This document shows positions 24,692 through 36,687 of a stretch of DNA of 64,000 bases, piece after piece; the stretch's first letter is position 1, and each line of letters begins with the position of its first letter. Both the position numbers and the translations under genes were made by a program. Source of the stretch: Hysterium pulicare CBS 123377 (lineage: Eukaryota > Ascomycota > Dothideomycetes > Hysteriales > Hysteriaceae); assembly GCA_000467715.1 (NCBI GenBank), contig AJFK01000534.1, positions 43,591-107,590 on the forward strand, in the 5' to 3' direction. The notes under the pieces were generated by a model that saw only the letters and a list, made by a program, of their open reading frames with translations, did no database searches and was not told where the DNA came from.

Positions 24692-25482
24692 GGTTGTTGC
24701 AACTTGTGGTGGAATCAATTGGTGGGTGTTGACGTTGAGTCTGTTGCTTGTGTTTACTATGAACGTAAACAAACCATCAAGTTTAGAATATCTTAGCGCC
24801 CAGTCACGTGCATCACTATCCTTATCTTCACGTCTACCTTCACATCCATCTTCTCTCATCCCTAGTATCACAAATACAGATGAGCTCATTTATTTAAAGA
24901 TTACTAACAACTGCACCTGTCATGCTATATTCTTCTCACCGAGTTTATTTCCCGCTTTGTCAAGCCTTTTGGCCGTTCCCAAAAAAAATCGATCGACAAG
25001 AGGTTTCATCACCCGATTCAAAAATGTGTTTCCAGACCTTGTATATCCGTCTCACTTTATGCTCGTAGCAGAACGATGATCAAGTGCGACCTCCTATATC
25101 ATTCTGACCTGAATAAATGCAGTATTATTTTGCGCTATGCTACTGACACAGGCTTTGACCTTACACTCAGCATACTTTTCCTTCATGCAGCTCGATATAA
25201 GTCTCTAGTATTATATGTGAACATTATAAGCTGTAGTACAGGTTCGTCTCGAGTCTCCGCGTGACGCTGAAAGGTGCCTTTTGGTAACTGAAAGGCGAAT
25301 ATCACTTGAAAGACATGAGATCACATTTAGATACATAGGTATGAAGCATCGTTAAAGCAGTTTCGGATCTTCATCCCCTCTAGCAACCTATTGCTCTATT
25401 CAACTTTTCCTCCACAGCCCAAACTAGCTACTTCAAAAAAAATAACCATCGTCACTCTTCGAACAGCTCAGACAATACCAAA
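24692..25482. promoter_or_regulatory. Intergenic, cut12-like promoter side
   Basis: 790 bp between divergent start codons. I see no gene. Long A runs and AT-rich sequence suggest promoter and leader sequence for the cut12-like gene on the left and the small candidate gene on the right. Confidence 0.5.
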
Positions 25483-25680
25483 ATGAACTTCGCCAAGCGC
25501 ATAATCTTCCTCTTCGCTAGTATTACTATCGCCCGTACATGCTATAACGCGTAAGTGACCCTCTTAAATCCCCTATGAACATAAAGCTAACATAAACGTA
25601 GCGCCGACCCAGAGAACGGCATTGGCAACTACTGCAGCTGCGTGCGCTTTCCCAAAGCTTTCCGGCAGATGCGTGATTGA
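25483..25680 (+). CDS. Small secreted-protein candidate
   Basis: The ATG at 25483 opens MNFAKRIIFLFASITIARTC, which reads as a signal peptide. A GTAAGT donor at about 25553 and a TAG acceptor at 25601 define a short intron. Exon 2 continues in frame through GIGNYCSCVRF and stops at 25680, giving about 48 residues with three cysteines. Exon 2 is also open in a second frame ending RCVIDNDPS at 25695, so the exact product is uncertain. Size, signal peptide and cysteines resemble small secreted effector-like or antimicrobial-type proteins, but nothing here proves expression or function. Confidence 0.4.
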
Positions 25681-26212
25681 CAATGACCCTTCGTAGGACG
25701 ATGACACTTGTTGGTTCCGCTCTGGCGTCACTGGTTGCGATCCCCCTAGTGACTTCCAGCTGGCTTGCTAGATGGTATATAGTATGGATATGGAGTTTTG
25801 GCTTTCCTATAGATCTTTTGGGGGATATCAGGACTTCCGAGTCTTGTGATTTGACCAGAATTATTGGTGATGTTGGACTTGTTGTTATGCATCTAGCTGT
25901 GTGTGGTGGCGGGGAGGTATTCCATCACCTATCTATTACAGTGTTCGATCTCGCGGCCTCTGAATTGCTCGATTAACTGGATGTTATGGATTATGCTTGC
26001 TACTAACATTCTTAATAACTTAGTTGTATCTTGTGATATTACTAGAAAAAGCATAATTTAAGCTGTTTAGAAAGAACCTAAGAGAAACCATACTCCAATA
26101 GCTTTTCAATCTAGAGAACATTCGAACCGTACGTAGAGCCTTAAATCTAGCCCGTCTTCTTGCGCTCAGGGGGAAAGCATTACTAGGCTTTGACCCATTT
26201 AATGTTAATGTT
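25681..26212. other. Intergenic, AT-rich
   Basis: 530 bp with no supported gene. The right part should be the 3' untranslated region of the minus-strand membrane-protein gene. Confidence 0.5.
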
Positions 26213-28512
26213 TCATTTCCACACTCCATACACCCTATCCTTCCTCAACTGTGTAACCTTATCCTCCGTTCCAAATCCGGCCAACCTAATCTCTCTCTTC
26301 GTATCGTTATCGTCACCGTCGCTGCCGAGGTCTCCAAATCGGACCTTCATATTCAGCAACTCTGCCGGGACATTTCCTTCACCACTCAAACAACCCGCTA
26401 AGGCCTTTTGATGTAGGGTATGGCTTGCGGAGGTGGTTGTAAGGGTTTGGATGAATCCGCCTTCCATTGCCGCAACTCCGTTTTCACGGAGCGAATGGGC
26501 GCCGACAAGAATGGCGAGTAATCCCAAAAGAAGCGAGACGCCGTATGGGAGGAGAAGGTAAAAGGGCTTCGTGAATGAGTATATGTTGATCGTTCTCGGT
26601 ATCGTGACGGCAGTGTCAGTTGTCCAGAACCCTAAGGTCTGTATTGCCTCAAAAGTTATATTTGCTAGTGCATCGTTCAATTGATCGGTAGTGAAGTCGA
26701 AGATGAATGTGTCGGGTCCAGTCCCAAGCTCATCGAGCTCAATGTAGATGTTGTTAGTACCTACATGTAATCTGTTGCTTATTACTAATAACCCAGTATC
26801 TCCTATCATGGTGCCATTCGGTTCTGTATGAACGTATTAGCTCTGGATATCTTGGCATGGTAGATCTACCCGCCAGTTACCTATGAAATCTTGAGCGGAT
26901 GACTCAACATCATAATTTGACGTTGTTACGCTATGAGGACGAAAAGTCCCATTCGGTGTGGTGAGATTAGGCCAATTATCAAGTTCACCAGTCTCATAGT
27001 AAGACCAGTCCCACGTTCCGCTTAAGGGTTCCCCAAGAGAATCGACCATAGCATAAAGGCTCCTAGTGGCATATCTTTTGAGAGCCTGATCCGTCCAGTC
27101 CATGAAGTCCGTGTAGGAACTGTCTGCCGATGGTGATTCCAATGTGCTCACATTGTGGCCCCAAAGAGAGGCCAGTGAAGATGGACTGCGTGTGGTATGA
27201 AAAATAGACCAACTGTCTTGCTCGTACCCTAAGCTTAGCATGTATTCTGCCTGGCTCGGCTCACATACTACTCGCCTGTTTTCACCGAATAGAAATCCAC
27301 TGGTATTGCTATCAAAGGGTACATACAATGCCAAGGGATTGGTGGTATTCAATTCAAAGTTTCCATATGGAGTAGGGTCGTCGAGAGATTCCGTATCAGG
27401 TGTGTTGGTGCCCCAACCTGCAGAAAACAGTGTTATTCTGCCTTGATGAGAATTGATGGTCTCATTTCGACGGCTTTCATTGCATAAGAGGTACGGACCA
27501 GAAAAAGTCACGGAATACGAACAATTAGGTCCACAGGGTGAGGGCGGTGGTACAAGCTTTTCTGAAAGAAGACTGGACTTGGCTATCCGTGCAAGAGGTC
27601 TCGAAGTCATTCTAAAATTTTAAGGAATTAGCTTGTCTCCGTATATGGTAAGGCATGTTTGAGTAGTTCCCTACGCTTCCTCTGTCCAATCAATATACCC
27701 ATCTGTATCCCAGTCCACCATTGTATAACGCATGGTATCGATGAATGACCCATTTCCAACGAACGAGGCATTAAAAAAGGGTACCGATTTCTGAACCGTA
27801 TCTATTTCGGGAATCGAGGCAACTGTTAGAGCGCCTGGAGGATATATCGAGAGGAAAGGCACCGCCCAACTGAAGAGCGCGATCTGGAACAAGGCCGGAG
27901 ATATCTTGACGACCGACGGACGAGCAAGATGGAGAAAGTTTCGAAGAATGCGATGCATTCGCTCAATGTTCGATACTCGAATATGTTTCAACCTGAGCAC
28001 GCGCCAGAAATGTTGCGTGAACACTACTGACATGGAGCTGCACAAAGACGCACTGAACACGTTCGTGAGTAAATGCGATATGGCTGCCGTCATGGTCTGG
28101 GTGAAGTATTTCTGATTATCCGCTGATTTCCCATCGAGGTATTTGAACAAGCCGAAATGTGCCACTGCCATCACCAGTGCTAGGAGCACACTCAATCAGC
28201 TTCATTTCCAGGGGGCATCATGTATCCAAGATAAAAAAAGCTAACCAAATGTGTATGATCCAATCATAAGAGTCGGGGTTCGCCAACCACCTTCCATTCC
28301 GAAGTCGAACATCCCGTCCTAGCTTTATTGTTGAAGTCGTCTTCCACCGAAGGTGAATCGTGCTTCGCATCCTTGATTTCGAAAGGTTCCGGTTCCAAGT
28401 GGGATGGAAAAGAGAAAGTCGTGGTCAAAGGGGAAATATCAAACTCAGTTCTCGCAAGCCTTGAAGACCCGAAAGTCACGCTATCGCCAAGTGGCACTGA
28501 TTCATAAGACAT
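26213..28512 (-). CDS. Multi-pass membrane protein of unknown function, N-terminus uncertain
   Basis: Well-supported exons are (28312 or upstream)-28246, 28179-27699, 27611-26881 and 26823-26213, all joined by GT-AG introns with good branch sites. From an ATG at 28312 they give 629 residues. Membrane segments are visible near TLMIGSYTFALVMAVAHFGL, FQIALFSWAVPFLSIY and PYGVSLLLGLLAILVGA, with a large extracellular part carrying many N-glycosylation sequons. The stretch YPPGALTVASIP is typical of a large uncharacterised family in filamentous ascomycetes, sometimes labelled 'formylmethionine deformylase-like'; I know no proven function. A frame starting at the ATG at 28512 (MSYESVPLGDSV) looks like a plausible N-terminus but is out of frame with the core. 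Either an unrecognised intron ends at AG/GAC near 28318, or there is a frameshift. Confidence 0.7.
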
Positions 28513-29061
28513 AACGAACTGAAGCGAGAAAATAGATAGAAGGAAAGACTGGGTGATTGAGGCATTAAAAGTTCAGCTGAAAAAGGAGATAATCCAAAAA
28601 TAACTAGAGCTTCCAGTGTAGCCCGAAGACAGGAACGATACAACCTCGAACGTTCATGTTTCCTGCTTCGAAACAGTCTGAATGCAACATGATGCAGCTT
28701 TCCGTTGACATGAATAGGAACGAACCGTTGCAAGTTACCGCTACACCAGAGTTCCGCCTCGCCGACCTGAGGAACCTGCCACCATGCCACGCCATCGTTG
28801 TGACTCCTCGACCTCGACGATGTAGCTGACTATAATGGGAAATGCAACTTCAGCGTCGGACGCGTGCGACAGTCTGGCGTGGTGCGTGCTGGGAGATGGA
28901 TATCGATGAGCTCCTGCAGTGCCTTCCTAAGGGGGAGAACGCTCTTCTATGTTGTCAAACCACCAAGGTTTCTGCCTAGATAGTCTATAAAGAAGGATCA
29001 ATAATATATACAGAGTCTGACAAATACGGACTTATCCTACAGCGGTTCATAGGACGGATAA
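28513..29061. promoter_or_regulatory. Intergenic between two minus-strand membrane genes
   Basis: 550 bp holding the promoter of the left gene and the 3' end of the right gene. No further gene is seen. Confidence 0.5.
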
Positions 29062-30234
29062 TTATCCCATCGGAGCTATCGCTAGGCGCCTATGCCGAGC
29101 ACCATCTGGCTCTTCTTGTTCTTCTTCCTTCGTCTCCTCCTCATCAAGAAGTCTCTCACTCTCCTTCCACGTACCATCCCCTTCTAACTCGGCTCTCCTA
29201 GAACGCTCCCGTTCCCGCATGATGAGCCTATACAGCCCATACAGCAAACCCAAGCCCGCCAAAGTCGGCCCAACGATTACACTTATCAAGAACCAAGGCC
29301 ACTCTCCCCATATCTCACGAAGCATATGTCCCAGCGTTCCCTCCCTACCATAGAAGTCCCACTGGTCCTGCCAGTAAACGATACGGCCGGGCACTTCACC
29401 CTTGCAACTCTCTAGCCCTACGAAGTGCAATATCTTCTGCCAGATACTCGTCGGCTGCCCCTCCGTAGGATCAGGCAGCCGTTCCCGTGCGCGCAGCGAG
29501 ACTTCAATAATAGATAAGGTCTCATCCTGCAGGTTTTCCCGGACCGCCATCACCAAAACTTGCTGTTGCGGCGCATCGAACACTGTGGGCGCATCTGCCT
29601 CAAATCCATCCTTTCCCCCGATCGCGTCAAAGGTAATCTTCCATACACGCGAGATCCCGACTGTCTGGAAACTTATTGTTGCCGTGCGTTCGAAACTGAG
29701 GCTCTGTATCCAGAGAGAGTTCTCTACACAGCTGCATATGCCATTGAAATTGTCGCAGGGGCGCTGCGTACATTTGATTGTCTGAGTGAGGTCGGAGCGG
29801 CTGAAATTGAGGGCGACTTGGGCGGCGTAAATTCTTGTTGGTTTAGGCGGGAGTGACAGATTGGGAAAGATGGGAATGGAATTTAGGAGAACCTCTTTAC
29901 GAGTTTGCGAAAGGGTGATGTTAAAGAACTGGAAATTGACTGGTCAGTAGTGAAGAGGGGGGATATTGTAAATTACTTACCAGAGCATTGTCCTCATCGT
30001 AAACAATTATGTGCTTTCCCGTGCGCCTACCACCATCAACCCATCTGACGACTGGACAGCCGTAGCACTGGAGTTTTGCGATATATCTGCTAGATCCAAG
30101 GTTCGTGATATCGTCAGCGGCGCACCACATCTTCCGTTGAAAGCGAAGCCATCATCCGCGCAATCCTGCAGTATATTCGCGTAGGCTGTAGTTAGGGACA
30201 AGGTGAATGCGGTTACTAGATACCGGAGCTTCAT
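29062..30234 (-). CDS. Type I membrane protein with cysteine-bearing lumenal domain, frame broken near N-terminus
   Basis: The ATG at 30234 gives a clear signal peptide (MKLRYLVTAFTLSLTTAYA), then DCADDGFAFNGRCGA. The downstream protein is in another frame, open from about 30150 (ADDITNLGSSRYIAKLQCYG), through a GTAAGT...CAG intron (29980-29929), to the stop at 29062. From the in-frame ATG at 30130 it gives 338 residues. This part has paired cysteines (CYGC, CTQRPC, CSC), several N-glycosylation sequons, one membrane segment (WFLISVIVGPTLAGLGLLYG) and an acidic, charged cytoplasmic tail. The two frames join smoothly near 30115-30120 if one base is missing there. So the gene is either frameshifted or carries an assembly error; an intron cannot fit in so short a space. 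I do not recognise the family. Confidence 0.55.
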
Positions 30235-30494
30235 GGTCTATGATTTGAGCTTTTGGTGTCGCATTGTGTTGAACAGGGATTGAAGAGGTAGTCTGAGGAG
30301 GCGGCACAGACTAAGAACCTTGGAATAGCTTTGCCAAGATACCCATCACGGGATATCGCGACGGAGCGCGTTCAGGTTCAATCAATGCTTCTGTATCATG
30401 AAGAGAATAGCTTCTCTCATATACACATACCCTGATCATTGGATAGACTAGATTTGGTGATAAATTGGATATGCTCGCGTAATCTTTCACATTT

Positions 30495-32245
30495 CTATGC
30501 CTTTGTCATGAGGCCCCATCCTTTATGGAACCCTCTACTCAGCGATATAATAGCCGCTCCAGTAAGCAACAACACCCCTCCAAATATCCATACACTCGTG
30601 AACCCACTTGCATCTAAGATAGCACCTCCAATCGGTGTCCCTGGAATATATGGGTTAGAGCAATGTCGCACGTTTAGGCCGGGAGAAGATAGGAGTGTAT
30701 TCTTACCTATTAACAATCCTATCGAAATTACGAAGAAACACTGGCCCATTCGCGTACCGATCTTCCCTCGATCCTTGAGAGAAAGGTGAACGATGATAGT
30801 AGGCGGCAATGATACAAAACTGCCGGAGAAGAAACCATAAAATGCCATGACGACCACCAGACTCGCGGATTTGGTAACTGGAATGAAGCAAAGGCAAAGA
30901 AGTCCGGAAATGGCAGTGCAGGGTACCATCATGTTCAGGGGCCCCAACTTATCCGCAATCATGTTAGGTACGATACGTCCGAACACACTAGTACTATTCA
31001 TGATAGCAAGGAGATAGAATGCTAGGTTCGGGTTCGTTATATGCTCTGTGAGAGCATAGGTTTGAGAATAGAAGAACGGCATGTAGAGACCCATGAATCC
31101 GATGAACCCGCCGAAGACGAAGAAGGTGTAGGGGAGTTCTTTGAAGGCGGGCAGATCTAGCATGGCACGTTTATGGGCCGGTAGTACGCGGACCTTCATA
31201 CAAATGTTGGGGATGAGTTGGGTGGCCAAAATGATGAAGCCGATGACGCGAGTTGCCCAGCTAAATCCGATGCTGGGCTGGAGTTTGTGGAAGACGATGG
31301 GATAGATGACACCACCTGAAAATAGTAAGCACTATGTCCGCAGGCCAATTGAGGTGGCTGGATTGGGAACCCGTGCTTCGTAGTGAGGAAAAAGGATTGC
31401 TTACCCAAGCTGCTGCCAGCAGCTGCAACGCCTGTAGCCGTCGCTAATTTCGTCGTGAAATATGTAGATAATATGGCAACGGAGGGGACGAACAACATCC
31501 CACATCCGATACCAATACAGAATCCCTGAGCTAGTAGGACTTGCCAATACTCTCTACAAAGGCTGAGCATCATCTGGCCAAATATCACAAAGAATGAGCC
31601 ACCAATGAGAAGCTCGCGGAAGTAGCCTGCATCATATACGGGGCCAGTCGCAGCGCCTACCATCATAAGAAGGAAGGCTTGGAGGGAACCAACCCATGCT
31701 ATGGCAGATGGGGTTGAACTGCGGAGCAATCCGGTCTCGTAGTAGGCCTGATAACTCCCGAAAGTGTTAATGACGCCCCTGTGGTTGGTCAGTGAGATGA
31801 TAATAAAGTGACACAAGAGTTGATAGATGACTGTGCATGACGGAGGATGTCGCAGGCTGAAAGCTTACTTCGACGTCCCTCACAGTGTTTGAAGGGAAAC
31901 TTACCAAGTATTGAAGAATAAAAAGAAGGCACCGAGGACCTGTAACCAGGCTCTCAGTCCGCCATCAGGGATGGATGATACATTATTAACCGAATGCGCC
32001 TTTGTGGTAACGGGCTCCAGAGCGTTACTCTCTTCGGCCGATGTTTGGGGCCCAACTGCGGTCCGCTCTCCCTTCTCAGGATCTCGGTCTTGCCTTGTGC
32101 CATTGTCGAAATCGCTCTTTGCAGATGCCGCGGAAGATTCTCTTTCTGTTGTCTCGTCGTATCCAGTAACAGGTGGTTCACCATCAACAACTGTCGTGTT
32201 CGTAGGATGTCTTTGTGAGAAAACGTCGTCCTCCGCACGGCCCAT
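30495..32245 (-). CDS. MFS transporter, monocarboxylate-porter type
   Basis: Four exons (32245 to about 31905, 31778-31405, 31315-30707, 30640-30495) encode 489 residues. An acidic, Ser-rich cytoplasmic N-terminus of about 95 residues precedes the family signature PDGGLRAWLQVLGAFFLFFN / TWGVINTFGSYQAYYE, which is cut by the first intron. Twelve membrane segments can be traced, including GSLQAFLLMMVGAATGPVYD and LLIGGSFFVIFGQMML, then the short central loop (PAHKRAMLDLPAFKELPY) and the second half. The last exon carries GGAILDASGFTSVWIFGGVL. This is the fungal MCT-like family (yeast Mch proteins), which moves small organic acids, riboflavin or other metabolites across the plasma membrane; the substrate cannot be read from sequence. 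The start is the first ATG; the frame is open slightly upstream with no ATG. Confidence 0.88.
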
Positions 32246-33495
32246 GTTAGTTAGCGCCACTCACAACTCTTTTCCAGCCTTGTGCACGATCTTCTTGGCT
32301 GGGACTGCTACTCCCGGCCGGAGGTTGCACGAAAAACAGCGCGGAGTAAAAACGACAGAGGGAATATTATACAAGGGATTAAGAGCAAAGAAACCGAGGT
32401 TTGACAAAAATAACAGAGATTTGGCAAACGGGGACGAAAAGAGGAGATCGAACAACACAAAGCGGCAGAGCAATCACGTTATTAAGAAGGGGCCACGGCA
32501 CTTCGCTCGTTGAAGAAAGGCGAGGGCGAGCTACACAATCTTGGAGGGCCCATCGTCAAGCCCAAGCCGATCTTCCCGTGCAAAACCAGCCATGGTTCTG
32601 ATCCGGGGCGGGGATGAGTAATGACCTAATGAATGCTTATAACCGGGTAAAAGCCGAGATATTTTTCATAAAGGTAACTCCTTTTGGCAATAGACATGAT
32701 TGACATCTCCGTGAAGTACTCAGCCCATGGCATTGAATTCTGCTGGAAACTCGACCCACAGTGATGAGGGAAAAGGTAAATCGTGAAACGTGAAATGTGA
32801 GTTCACCAAGCACCCTAAAAGGTAATTCCTTGAAGGCGCAAGGACCGCATTTCGAATACCAGAACTAATCATCATTCCTTGCCTCTGAATCCCAGGCCTC
32901 CTCGTCGTGTTAGCGGTGCAAGCGCGCTAACCTGTTCGGGCAACCGAATGAGTAAGCTAACCATTAAGGTCTGAGGTAACTGAGGTAAATCATTCCATTA
33001 TGACATGATGATTACCTAATCTACCTGCAGACCCGATACCCAAATCCATAGATTCCACCATCGCCAGCACAACCCGTTTCTGGTATTTGATGACCGACGC
33101 TGTTGGAAATAAAGGAAGAGACAAATATGTGATGATGTACAGTCGTAACTCTTTTGACTCATGAAGGTCAATATGCCTCATGCCATCCGGCTTTTTTGGT
33201 GACTCGAAATAATGCCCAACTGAGGAATATGCTCGTTCCTGGGAAGACACACGCGGAACGCAACACGTTGTCGACAAAGCATATTCCATCAAAACTCCTT
33301 TCAACGCCTATCACGCTCGCTATGCAGTGCGCCAATTCACAAACCATGACATCTCTCAAAAGAAAACTTACCTGGTAGTTTCCGCCAAGGACACCAAATC
33401 CAAACGACCAAGCCGATCCAGGCCTTTGATGTAAAATCCTATAGAGAGGCGTCTTCGAAAATTTATCTGAGGGGAGGTGACCGAAAGATCGGGAC
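32246..33495. promoter_or_regulatory. Intergenic, MFS promoter and 3' end of BTB-like gene
   Basis: 1.25 kb without a supported gene. The left part should be the MFS promoter. Short open frames on both strands here lack protein-like composition. Confidence 0.5.
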
Positions 33496-35788
33496 TCAGG
33501 CAACATCCATATGAGTCGCCATTGCCTCTGACTTTCTCGTTCGAAATAAGCAGTACCCTGAGCCATATTGATTGGACGGCTCAATATGTTCCTCCCAAAA
33601 CAAGTTTTCCACAAGCCGTTCGTCCTTTACGCTTTTTGGTGCTGATTTGATATGGATCTTCAACGCTTTCTTACGCCGGGTTTCGCGTTCCTCGACCACT
33701 GACCGCATAGTTTCGATGACTGCAGGCCATCCAAGACGTCCTCCAAGACCATGGTGTGCGAACAGGCGATTCAACATAGACAGTGGCAAGGACAGTAGGA
33801 TGCTAGAAAGTAAGGTGGTGACATATTTAGGCCGCACTGAATCTTCAAGCGGAACTTCCCCGAATCGGATCTTGCTTAGGCGAGGATTATGTGTTGAAGG
33901 CCTAGATTCTACAAAGCTCGGGAGCAGAGGATTGTCGGACAACTGAGGTGCCGCTGTGTTGAGACAAAATTGGACGGGATAGTTGTATGCGATGAATTCG
34001 ATCACATCGCGGAGAAGAGATGTGCTGTAAGGATCGTATGTTGGGGAAGACGCTTGGGCTGAGCTTGATTGATCCGAGCTGCTGGATGTTGATGTACCTT
34101 GGCGAGTAGAAGACTTGTCCCAAGTGTAGCTGAGGCCCCCATCTAATGAAAAATCCAGAGCTCCTTCGACAGTATCCCATCTAAGAAGTCTCTTCGCAAT
34201 TTCCGTAGCTTGGTAGCTAACCCTGGGAAGCTGGAGGAAGATACCAGCGGCAATATAACTCAACGTCTGATCCATTCGTTCCCGAGCTGCGTTCATAGGG
34301 TTGATCTCCTCCACAGTATGATCGAATGGCTGGAGACCTTGAGTGATCATCGAGGGAGAAGGCATAGGGATGGCATAGAGATGCTTGATAGCTTCTGTAA
34401 GCGAGAAATTGCTGATGAATCGGTCCCTTGAAGCGATCTGGATGACTTTAAGTGGCCCTTCCGAAGGAGTGGTTTTCCAGGCTTGGAGGGCGGATGCAAT
34501 AATTGGACTTCTTGCGACAATAAGGCCATGCAAGGGCATGGAGAAAAGTATACCAGTCTCCGGATGGGTAACCTGGAGTATATGATCGGCGAATTCCTGC
34601 CGTCCAAATTGTGAAGCGAGATAGTCGACTAATTCATTAGTTAAATCCTCGTAATTAGCTTTCGGCAGGTGAACATGCGACCCATTTGGCAACTGATGGT
34701 GCATCTCGCCGTTGTGCTCCGAAAGCTGCCTGATTTCACCATCTTGCGTTCTAGTCGATGCTTCAGAGGGAGACCTCGATGGATGAAATGCGCCGTTAAT
34801 GTATCCATGATCATGACGGGCGGAAAATAGCTCTGGATGCGGTGCTGGAAATTGTACATGGCTGCTACCATGATAGAATGATTGTACTGAAGCACCTGGA
34901 TGATCTCGACGGTATCCATATGCATTTGGTGGTGGCATCGCCACAGGAGAGTACATCATGTGCGCGTTCGGATCAGAAGGATGATGAGAGTGGCCTGGTG
35001 TAAAAAATGGAGGCAGGCCAAAATTTGCAGCCATGAAGCCAGGAGGAGGTGGGGGATACGCCATCATGCCAGCGGGAGGTGCAGGCGAAGTGTTCGAAGA
35101 GTCTGCGAAACCTCCAAATACTATACTGTTCGCGCTAGGCCGTGGGTGATGCATCGTGGCATGGCTCGGGGGAGGTTGAAATGCTGGGACAGACGAGGAA
35201 GTAGCTGAAGTTGGCGTTGAAAGGTTTTCCGACGGATAGAACGCTGGAGGAAGCTCCTTGATAGGGTTGTTTGCTGCTTCTGGCTGAGAGGCTGTCTGAG
35301 CAGCTCCTAGCTTTTCAACAACAAGCGATGGCTCTGGTGTTTGGATATGTTAGCCTCTCTATGAATACTTGGGTTCATGCTAGGTTATGGGAAATCTAGT
35401 GAATGTTTGAAAAAAATATCAGACCTCGGGTATCCTTCTTCTCCTCAGGTGTTGATTCAGGCGCCCCAACAGAGGAGGTCTCAGGTGTAGCATCGCCGTG
35501 TCCTTGATGACTGATACCAGAGGCTCTAGAGTCAGGAGTGAGAGGAGCTTGCACGCCTGTAACGTCCTGCTCATTGGCGATTCTCTCATCCACCTCCGGC
35601 TCTTGTTCCTCGGTGGCATTGGTCACGACGGTATCAGGGGCAGTGTCTTCCGGAGTGATCGGCCTAGTTGAGCGAGGTGTGCGCGAAAGGGCAAGAGGGA
35701 CCGCAGGGACAATTCGAGGCACGACCGGAGTCGGCCTATTGATTTTGGTATGAGTTGGGCGGGCCGGCTCAGCGACGTAGGGCGCCAT
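33496..35788 (-). CDS. Proline-rich BTB/POZ-like protein
   Basis: Two exons, 35788-35425 and 35333-33496, give 733 residues. The donor is an unusual GTCTGA, but the branch site CTAAC and acceptor CCAG are good and the join keeps frame (TRE/PSLVVEKL). Residues 1-350 are disordered, rich in Pro, Ser and His (MMAYPPPPPGFM, FFTPGHSHHPS). A globular region begins near residue 365 with DYLASQFGRQEFADHILQV, then FSMPLHGLIVARSPIIASAL and LTEAIKHLYAIPMPSPSMI; this pattern resembles a BTB/POZ fold, used for dimerisation or cullin-3 binding. A conserved C-terminal part follows (ETMRSVVEERETRRKKAL). The family appears conserved in filamentous ascomycetes but has no function I know. Divergent from the next gene. 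Confidence 0.72.
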
Positions 35789-36687
35789 GGTGAAGGTGTT
35801 GCCGGGGCGAAAGATATGGCAGCGTCTCCAAGATAATTGGGCAAAATGCAGCACTTGTCAATTATCCTGGAGCGCCTTAATTGAAGGAGAGGCCTGCGAG
35901 GTGGCGAGCAAGAGAGGTGGTGGAGGTGAATGTGGGGAGGAACGTGCAGAACTTGTGTCATAGCTTTTTTCCCGCGCTGACATATACGTACCTAGGTACT
36001 TCACGACGCATTGCCTATTTATTCATGACTTCACCTCCATTCTTGTCATAATCAATTCACCATGGACAATGCTCGCCGAGCATATACAAATGGAAGTTTC
36101 ATACTCGCGGAGATTCGCGTCCGCTGCCAATGGCATTTTTTTGTGCCGCATCGGAAGTTGCTTCTCTAAGTGAAAGGCGATGGAGATCAATCAAGCACTG
36201 AAAGCCTCAACAGCGCATCAATACCCTAGTCATCTATCCCCAATGATCGCTACAGACACGAGACTGCTCAAGAGAGATCGCTCATGAGAAGAGGACCAGC
36301 AACACCAAGCGTGCTCCTTGCGGTTATAGCAGAGGGAGGCACTGACATTTTTCAAGCGGAGGTGAAATATTTATGAAGTGCTTGGAGATTTTTATAATGC
36401 TACTCGCTCTTCTCGGGCTGTTCTATGCTGTTTCCTGACTGTTCTCCTCATGTTCTCGTACCCCAAGTCTTTCCTTCTTGTTAATGACTCCTGCTATTTC
36501 AAGCAAGTATCTGCCCTGGAGGCAATTGACTCTTTCGTTATTCGACATGCCGTACACTCGATTCATCATATCCTCTCTCTGAACCACCACCCTAACATTA
36601 CAATATCCTATTGCCGAAAACTATCTGGACAGGCATTCCTATACACCTAGACTGCGCCCGCGATATACATATATCAAGTGACGAAAT
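35789..36687. promoter_or_regulatory. Divergent intergenic region
   Basis: 900 bp between two opposite start codons. It includes a CT-rich run (36400-36480) probably in the leader of the plus-strand gene. No other gene is seen. Confidence 0.5.

Noticed and set aside
30439-30789. Plus-strand open frame opposite the MFS transporter
   Set aside because: Antisense shadow of the last transporter exons and intron.
33168-33614. Minus-strand 148-codon open frame overlapping the end of the BTB-like gene
   Set aside because: Shadow of the true frame; composition is not protein-like.
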